Assembly: GCA_037367405.1 (NCBI GenBank)
Contig: JAZKJV010010609.1
Span: 310,001-374,000 of the forward strand
Direction: 5' to 3'
DNA from: Ottelia alismoides
Lineage: Eukaryota > Streptophyta > Magnoliopsida > Alismatales > Hydrocharitaceae
DNA length: 64,000 nucleotides
Both the position numbers and the translations under genes were made by a program. Under the pieces are notes generated by a model, which was not told the origin of the DNA, searched no databases, and worked only from the letters and a program-made list of their open reading frames with translations. This document shows positions 57,891 to 64,000 of the stretch, piece by piece; positions within the stretch are counted from its first letter, which is position 1, and each line of letters begins with the position of its first letter.

Positions 57891-60800
57891 ATGCAGGTCT
57901 TGACAATGGGTTGGTTCGGTGGACATGAAGGGATCCTCAACATCTGCGTCAGACATGGAGGGTACTTCAAATGGATGCGAGGAATGAAGGGAGAAAAGTA
58001 CTTGCTTGGAAGTGAACAGAGGATCGGGATCGATCCAGACACTACCTCATGGTTTGATCTTATGGAGGCAATCTCTGAGGTGGTACCTTGGGAGCCAAGG
58101 TGTGCAATCACTTTGAAATATAAGATACCTCACATTAGAGGGAGCAAGTTTGCCGAGATCATGAACGAGAAAGACATGATGGAAATGTTCAATGCACACA
58201 ACGATGGGTCCGAGATCGAGCTTGTAGTGGAGATGACTGACGTAGAGGCTCTGTGTTACATACAAACCAAGGAGTTTCTGAGCAAGAAGAATGCAGATCT
58301 GATGGATGCGGAGAACCCCGGAGGCTCCGTGGATCCCGTATCGCATGGGGAGAATGCCCGAGGTACCATGGAGCCACAGCCCCAGGATGTGGATAATGGA
58401 GGTGCTGGAGCCTCTAAGATGACATTGTCATTTACATACGAGCAGCTGGACTGGAACATGGGTGAGGAAGGAGCCGCGGACAAAGTTTGGAAATGGCTTA
58501 ATAGTGAAGGAGGGACCTCTACTGGGATGACAAGGGAGAATGTCGATGACAGTGGAATTGAGGCAGCACATTTGGGTGCTCATGGGACAGAGTCTGCTCC
58601 TATGGGTGATAGTGGAGCAAAGGTCGCACCTTTGGGTGCTCCAGTGACTGAAGGTGCACCTGTGGAGCCCCATGGGACAGAGGCAGTTGTGGGTTCTCCT
58701 GGGACTGAAGGTGCACATGTGGAGGCTCATGGGACAGAGGCAGATGTGGGTGCTCCTGGGACAGAAGGAGCACCTCTGGAGGCTCATGGGAAAGAGGCAC
58801 CTGTGGGTGCTATCGAGAACGAAGGTGCACCTGTGGATGCCATTGGGACAGAGGCAGCTGTGGGTGCTATCGAGAAAGAAGGTGCACCGGTGGAGGCCAT
58901 TGGGACAGAGGCAGCTGTGGATGCTATCGAGAACGAAGGTGCACCTGTGGATGCCATTGGGACAGAGGCAGCTGTGGGTGCTACCGAGAAAGAAGGTGCA
59001 CCTGTGGAGTGTGGAATCTCTGTTGGAGAAGAACCTTATACCCGCATCAAGCACACAAGAGCGTGTGTAGGTAGAAAGACACCTATTCAGTCCCCATTGA
59101 ACCGAAGACGCACGAGATCAGGGGCAGGACAGAGGCCCAAGGAGAAGTACCAAGCAGATGCCAATTCTGATTCATCTGATTCCCTTTTCAATGTGGTTGA
59201 CGCTGATGTCGAGGACAGTGATGAATCAGATGACTTTGATGGCCTTGTCTCCGAGAATAGCTATCATCATCTTCTCGATTCAGATGTGGATAATGTGACT
59301 GACTACGAGGGCCATGACGCCAATGTCGATATGGATGTTGCATCCTTTGAAGTAGGGGCTGAATTTGAAAGCCAAGAAGCATTCCGATCAGCCCTTGCAT
59401 CTCACTGCATTAGCAAGGAGTTTTCCGCGAAATTCATCAAAAGCGAAAGCACCAGAGTCACAGCAACCTGCATGGAGGAGGGATGTCCTTGGAGAATACA
59501 CGCCTCCGTGATTCGAAACAGCAACAGGTTCAAAGTGAGAACTTTGGTGGCTGACCACAGTTGCGCTTCGAACAACCTTGCGGGAAACACAATGGCTGGA
59601 AAACGCTGGGTATCACACCAGATTTCGAGATGGGTGGTGCAGAACCCCTCTATCACAGTGAAGCAACTTTCTGATAGGATCTTTGAAGCGTACAAGCTGC
59701 GGCTGCCATATATGACCATCTACAAGGGAAAGAGGATGGCATCAGACGCGTTATTTGGGAGCGTTGAGGAATCATATGCAATGATCCCCTCCCTTATTGC
59801 AGAGTTGAAGCGGCGTAATCCAACCAGTGTCATCCATTATTTCTTGGAGGAAGATGACTCCTTCCTTAGATGTTTCATCTCATTCAAAGCTAATAGGGAT
59901 GGCTACATGTTTGGATGTAGACCTTTCCTGGGGTTGGATGGATGTCACTTAAAGGGGAAGTACTTAGGCACCTTGTTGTCTGCTACTGCACTAGATGCAT
60001 CAAATGGGCTCTTCCCTGTTGCATTCGCGGTCGTTGAGAACGAGTCCAGCATAACGTGGCACTGGTTCTTGCAGCATTTGACGGAGGCCATCCAATGCGG
60101 CGAAGGAGATGGTCTAACTATTATCTCAGATGGTCAAAAGGGGCTGGAGGCTGCGGTGAAAGAAAGATTTCCTAGTGCTGAGCATAGAGCGTGTATGCGA
60201 CATGTCTACAAGAACTTCAAGGTGAAGTTCCCAGGTTCTGAATTGGAACATATTGTATGGTCAGCAGCTCGAGCTTTTGAGCGAAAGCAATTTCTCCATT
60301 GGATGAAAGAACTGCAAAAAGCCAATCCACGAGCTTTTGATTACATGATGGGATTAAACCTCAAGTGGTCGAGGTCCCAATTCTCCACAGCAGCACATTG
60401 CCACTACATCACGAACAACCTAAGCGAGTCTTTCAATTCATGGATTAGTGATGCCCGTCATCTGCCAATATGTGATCTAATTGATTGGATTAGACAGAAG
60501 ATGATGACAACTATCGAAGAGCGGAGAACGAAATGTTCAAAAATGCGTGGAGTCATGGTTTCCACTGCACTGGATTACGTGAGAAACTCCACAAAGAATC
60601 TACAGGGGTTCATCGTCAGAAGGTCAAGCGAGAGCAACATAGAGGTGGAATGTCCCAATGCGCGGAATGTATGTGATCTTGCAGCAAAACAATGCACATG
60701 TAGGCGATGGCAGGTCACTGGCATGCCGTGCACACATGCTTGTGCAGCCATCTCAAGTTTGCGCAATGTAAATTGGGATGATTACTTATCAAATTACTAC

Positions 60801-61409
60801 ACCATAGCACGTTATCGACGAACCTATGCAGAGTCAATCGCACCTTTGCCTGACAAGTCCTGCTGGACACCAATCAAATTACACTACAAAGTATTGCCGC
60901 CACACTCCATGAGGCCTCCAGGAAGGCCAAAGAAGAACCGCATAAGAGCGAGGGATGAGGAGAAAAAGACCCAACACAAATGCACAAGGTGTGGTTCTTT
61001 TGGCCACCATAAAAACACTTGCAAAAATCCAATCAATCCACGTAACATGGCTGTTGATAATGAGCCACAAGGAAGCCAAATGCGGTCTTCCATGGAGGAT
61101 CTAACTGAGCGAATCGGTACTCAACAGTCCACTACATTGGGAGCCAGAAGGTATGCCACAATCTTTACTCAACGCTCTTCTAATTTTGGCAAACTTTTTT
61201 GAGAGTGATTGCTCCTTGCAGTGGAGTGGCTATTAGGGCAAAATCCTATCATATGGCCACCAAGAATAAAAGAGACGCTGGTCCAAGCAGGGCCAAGAGG
61301 GGTCGCCCAAAGAAAGCGGCTCGAATTGGTAAATTCCATAACGTTTTGAATTTTGATCTTGGAATTCCTTGAGAACAATTTACAAATTTCAGGTGTTCAA
61401 GATCAGTGA
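57891..61409 (+). CDS. MULE transposase (MURA-type), three-exon model
   Basis: Binds the TIRs and catalyses cut-and-paste transposition. The first exon is open from 57891; Met-6 at 57906 (MGWFGG) is an alternative start. Domains: PB1-like N-terminus (about 1-120, 'LNICVRHGGYFKWM'); acidic and repeat linker (150-485, with 19-residue repeats about 250-372); MuDR DNA-binding domain (about 485-560, 'FESQEAFRSALASHCISKEF'); DDE core with D683 ('LDGCHLKG'), D747 ('IISDGQKG') and probable E846 ('NLSESFNSW'); SWIM zinc finger C935-C937-C947-H949; and CCHC knuckle C1031-C1034-H1039-C1044. Unspliced, it stops at 61200-61202 (1103 aa). An AG|GTATGC donor at 61150/61151 and TTGCAG acceptor at 61221 join in phase to an exon (61222-61328) encoding an AT-hook 'RGRPKK'. 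A second intron (61329-61392) leads to a stop at 61407-61409, about 1127 aa in all. The AT-hook supports the spliced form. The domains are clear; the splicing is inferred. Confidence 0.92.
58660..59010 (+). repeat. 57-bp tandem repeats inside the transposase
   Basis: In-frame repeats of 19 codons with consensus GTEAAVGAIEKEGAPVEAI, about six imperfect units, the later ones most alike. They lie in the linker between the PB1-like and DNA-binding domains. Open antisense frames here (58428-59054 minus, 58654-59070 plus) are shadows of the repeat. Confidence 0.85.
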
Positions 61410-61644
61410 TTAACCACAGTGAAGTTGGAGTTCCACCCCTAACATTTGCAGGTCTGAATGCATGCCAAATTTTAAGATGTTAATTTCCTTTTAAACGAAT
61501 GTGCATATGATGGGATCTTTTTACTTCCATGTAGGTGTATCGATAGGGAACAACCATTTTTGAGGAACTGTTCGGATGAAGCATGGTGAAGCTGCTGAAT
61601 CTACTGCTTCATCCAGAATGTCTTTTTTTGTTTTACTTGCTGAT

Positions 61645-61817
61645 CACATTTTGTGGGGTTTTTGTCATCAATATGTAACACAAACAATATCTTAGAGTCG
61701 CGAATTACTCTGTTGATGATGGTCTTTGTCATCAGTATGGACTTATTATGTAACACAAACAATATTTTGTGGGGTTTTTGTCATCAGTATGGACTTATTC
61801 TGTTGATGATGGTCTTT
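61645..61817. repeat. Local direct duplications in MULE 3' region
   Basis: 'ttttgtggggtttttgtcat' occurs at about 61649 and 61764, 'gtcatcagtatggacttatt' at about 61729 and 61780, and 'ctgttgatgatggtctt' at about 61710 and 61800. Two rounds of short tandem duplication in non-coding DNA between the two genes. Confidence 0.7.
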
Positions 61818-62035
61818 TATTGATTTGAGTGGATACTCGTGACTTTACTGTTTGGATTGCATTGCAGGCCAGACTTTTCTTTAGTTTTTGCAGGCAAACT
61901 GTATGAACAAGAACACTCCAAGTGTTGATATTGACATCGACCAACACTAAGAAAGAATGGAGCAAGAATGGAGCATACACACATGAACACCAGACTCCCA
62001 TTGAGGTAATACATATAATTTCTTCCCAATACATT

Positions 62036-62398
62036 CTACATAAGTTTAGTTGCGAGGAATACAAGTGCACAAGCTGACAGGACCTTGACATGAAAATATA
62101 TGTTCTTCATTTGGACTCTCATATATGCAACTTCACAATTCATCTTCTTCAACTCTTCGGTCAGCTTTCCTAACTCTTGCAATAGTCTTAACACCATTTT
62201 CTTTTCTTCTTGTGAGGTCTCATCATTGGGCGTGTCGTCATCAACCCAATCAAAAAAATCGCAGCTCCGATCAGGACATGTGTAGAATTTCCTACCCTTG
62301 CTCCATGGTCGTGACGAGGTTTTCATCGCAGCGAGGTTTCGACATTCACATCGAACGCGATCGTTGCCGGAGATGCTGGAGGCGGAGAGCTGCTCCAT
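62036..62398 (-). CDS. GRF-type zinc-finger protein carried by the MULE
   Basis: About 120 aa if started at 62396-62398 (MEQLSASSISGNDRVRCECR); the frame is open from 62422, but 'ttgtag|gt' just upstream of this ATG looks like a splice acceptor. The zf-GRF signature is clear: 'CEC', then 'SKGRKFYTCPD', then 'CDFFDW'. It is followed by a charged helical segment with heptad-like leucines ('EKKMVLRLLQELGKLTEELK') and a C-terminal hydrophobic stretch 'VLSACALVFLATKLM' that could anchor in a membrane. Small proteins with this layout are common in plant genomes, often near transposons. It converges on the transposase, the same layout as mudrA/mudrB in maize MuDR, but I see no similarity to MURB. 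A role in transposition is inference. Confidence 0.8.
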   Translation of the reverse strand: MEQLSASSISGNDRVRCECRNLAAMKTSSRPWSKGRKFYTCPDRSCDFFDWVDDDTPNDETSQEEKKMVLRLLQELGKLTEELKKMNCEVAYMRVQMKNIYFHVKVLSACALVFLATKLM

Positions 62399-62785
62399 CT
62401 CATAACCTACAAATAGTGTCAAAAATGTATTTCTGTAATGTAAACATTGGTGTAATAATTGTTGACAAACACATACTTTTCACCACAAATAAAATTTTTT
62501 CAAGGTGAACACATACAGTTCTTACCTCCTGGCCGAGTAGCATAAGAAGATGATTTTTTGTTGTCTCCAGCTCCGAGCATAACTTGAACCAACTCTAGCA
62601 ATATGGCCTTTAAATAAGTTGGTTGCACCTTGGAAATAGCCGTTGGAATTGGTGGGGGAAGGTTAGCACATGCCCCTCAAACGGTCCACAAATGAGGGGT
62701 AAAATAGTATCTTCACTCCTCACATAACGGCCGTTACTGCCCTAAGAGACGGATGCAAACCCCAGGGTCTGCCTGTTAAGGGTTA

Positions 62786-62879
62786 GCAAGATTAAGGGGT
62801 CGTGAGAGGAATATCGATGTTTTGAGGGTCGTGGCGGTAATTGCAAAAGATTTCAGGATCTGCCGGGTAAAAATCCCTT
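62786..62879. repeat. MULE right terminal inverted repeat
   Basis: Reverse complement of 57312-57405 with one mismatch. Confidence 0.93.
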
Positions 62880-63277
62880 AATTCTATTCTTGTGGTATGT
62901 AATTTTTTATAGCAGACGTTATTAGGTTTATGCTATTCTTGTGGTTGCAGCAATGAGACTAGCATTCATGGAGTAACAACATATAACTAAGTATACAACA
63001 TTGTCACATATGGGTCCTTTCTCGTTTTCCATTGGGGGGGGGGGGGGGGGGGGGGAATTATTAAGACAACATTCACGTTGAATCATCACTGTTAATCCAT
63101 CCGTTATACATCCCCAATCATTCTCAACAAAGTCCAGATTTACAATCTTTTTTCAAGTATTCTTTCAACAAGTAACAAAGAGTGAAGCTCTCGTACGGTA
63201 GCCGGGCTGAGAGCGGGAGGAGGATGGACAGGAAAACAGCCGAGTTAACAAATCAGTTGCCATCCAATAGCCTGCAG
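62880..63277. other. Spacer between MULE and hAT element, with G22 run
   Basis: No coding sequence seen. An uninterrupted run of 22 G lies at 63034-63055, which may be partly a sequencing or assembly artefact. Confidence 0.6.
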
Positions 63278-64000
63278 TAGGGATGCAAACGGACGGATAC
63301 AGATACGGATATAGGTGTTAGCATATCCTTATCCATTTCAAAATATGGATATGGATACGGAAACGGATATCATACGGATATTGAAAATTGAATACCGTAT
63401 CCTTAAATACGGATACGGATTCGGAATCGGATAATCATGATTCGGATACGGATATTTAAGAAACAGATACGGATTATCCTATAAATATTAAGTGCCTCCT
63501 CATACTTTTAATTAGAAATGACATCTTTACAAACTTATAATTAATGGATGACTAATCTTAAATTCAATAAACTTATAATATTACATAATAAATAAGAAAT
63601 TAAATTAAAATATTGAATGAAATAAATTGAAGAACATATAATAAAATTGTATGATGACGTACATATGTTTTCCTTCATTTGAAATGTTTCCAAAATATAT
63701 GTAATACATGTAACATTGTAACCAACTAATAAGATAAATGTGATATGGTATATTTCGTGAAATGCTATATTGAGGCATGCAAAACTTTTGTGAAGCTGAA
63801 ATATTACTGAAAATATGGATAATACGGATATCCGTATCTGTATCAGTGAAAAATATAAACATCCGTATCCGGAAAAAAAATTCTATAATGGTATCCGTAT
63901 CCGAATCTGTATCCGCAAAAAAATTAAAATTAGTATCTGTATCTGTATCTGTATTCGTATCTGTATCCGCTAAAACCCGAAAATGAGTATATGTATCCAC
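63278..64000. mobile_element. Ac/Ds-like (hAT) element, probably non-autonomous, cut by window end
   Basis: Starts TAGGGATGCAAACGG, close to the Ac end CAGGGATGAAA. About 220 bp follow in which GGATAC/GGATAT motifs recur (63290-63480). From 63820 to the window end the complementary motif GTATCC/GTATCT recurs, so the two flanks are inverted with respect to each other, as in hAT subterminal regions. Only about 340 bp of AT-rich DNA separates them, leaving no room for a transposase. The right end should lie just past 64000. The 131-codon minus frame at 63605-64000 (Thr-Asp repeats) is a by-product of the repeat. Confidence 0.7.

Larger units (their letters stand above)
57312..62879 (+). mobile_element. 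MULE (Mutator-like) DNA transposon, apparently intact, two genes
   Basis: 94-bp terminal inverted repeats (57312-57405 and 62786-62879) with a single mismatch flank a MURA-type transposase gene (57891-61409, plus) and a convergent GRF zinc-finger gene (62398-62036, minus). Total 5.57 kb. The expected 9-bp target duplication is not evident: AAAAAAATA on the left, AATTCTATT on the right. The high TIR identity and open transposase suggest a recent or still active element. Confidence 0.9.

Noticed and set aside
58428..59054. 208-codon minus-strand ORF opposite the MULE transposase
   Set aside because: Its Cys/Leu/Pro repeats are the antisense reading of the 57-bp tandem repeat.
63605..64000. 131-codon minus ORF rich in Thr-Asp
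   Set aside because: A translation of the GTATCT/GTATCC subterminal repeat of the hAT-like element.
1..64000. CRISPR arrays, bacterial operons, tRNA or rRNA genes
   Set aside because: No regularly spaced direct repeats, no ribosome-binding-site/operon structure and no cloverleaf or rRNA-like sequence seen. The tRNA-like matches are retrotransposon primer-binding sites.

Overview
This window is nuclear DNA from a flowering plant with a large, repeat-rich genome. It is almost entirely nested transposable elements. The lineages seen are plant-specific: Athila-type Ty3/gypsy elements primed by tRNA-Asp, a copia element primed by initiator tRNA-Met, a CACTA terminus, a MULE with a PB1-like N-terminus, and an Ac/Ds-like hAT end. 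I see no ordinary host gene beyond one small unrecognised fragment at 55292-55516. I cannot name the species.

Layout. 1-984: 3' end of a plus-strand Athila-like element. 985-4970: putative LTR, 3' UTR and integrase C-terminus of a minus-strand Athila. 4971-22675: a nearly complete plus-strand Athila (LTRs of 3672 and 3656 bp, TSD TGGCG) that split the integrase core of that minus-strand element. 22676-23571: the rest of that integrase plus RNase H. 23572-23966: copia gag-protease scrap. 23967-25850: plus-strand LTR 3' portion. 25851-50683: two minus-strand Athila copies arranged internal-LTR-internal-LTR and sharing the LTR at 29167-32722. The right-hand LTR is split by a 10.3-kb minus-strand copia element (38118-48441, TSD CGTGA/CGCGA). 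50684-54652: a diverged minus-strand LTR. 54653-55291: CACTA end. 57312-62879: a young-looking MULE. 63278 to the window end: an Ac/Ds-like element.

How the parts relate. The big Athila is dead: six in-frame stops and four frame changes in gag-pol. Its ends are well preserved; I counted 5 differences in about 240 bp of LTR. The copia LTRs differ more, about 14 in 170 bp in one sample, so the copia insertion is older. The MULE is the best preserved element. Its 94-bp terminal inverted repeats differ at one position, the transposase reads through in a three-exon model with in-phase splice sites, and a convergent GRF zinc-finger gene sits at the other end.

The least expected signals are non-coding. 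A family of 12-13 bp stem-loops, whose 3' arms look like the polypurine tract, recurs in the 3' UTRs of several diverged Athila copies. A nearly invariant 23-nt stem-loop lies in the 5' leader of two diverged families. Paired G-box palindromes lie downstream of the LTR promoter. Donor and acceptor sites that would define a large leader intron inside the LTR are also conserved.
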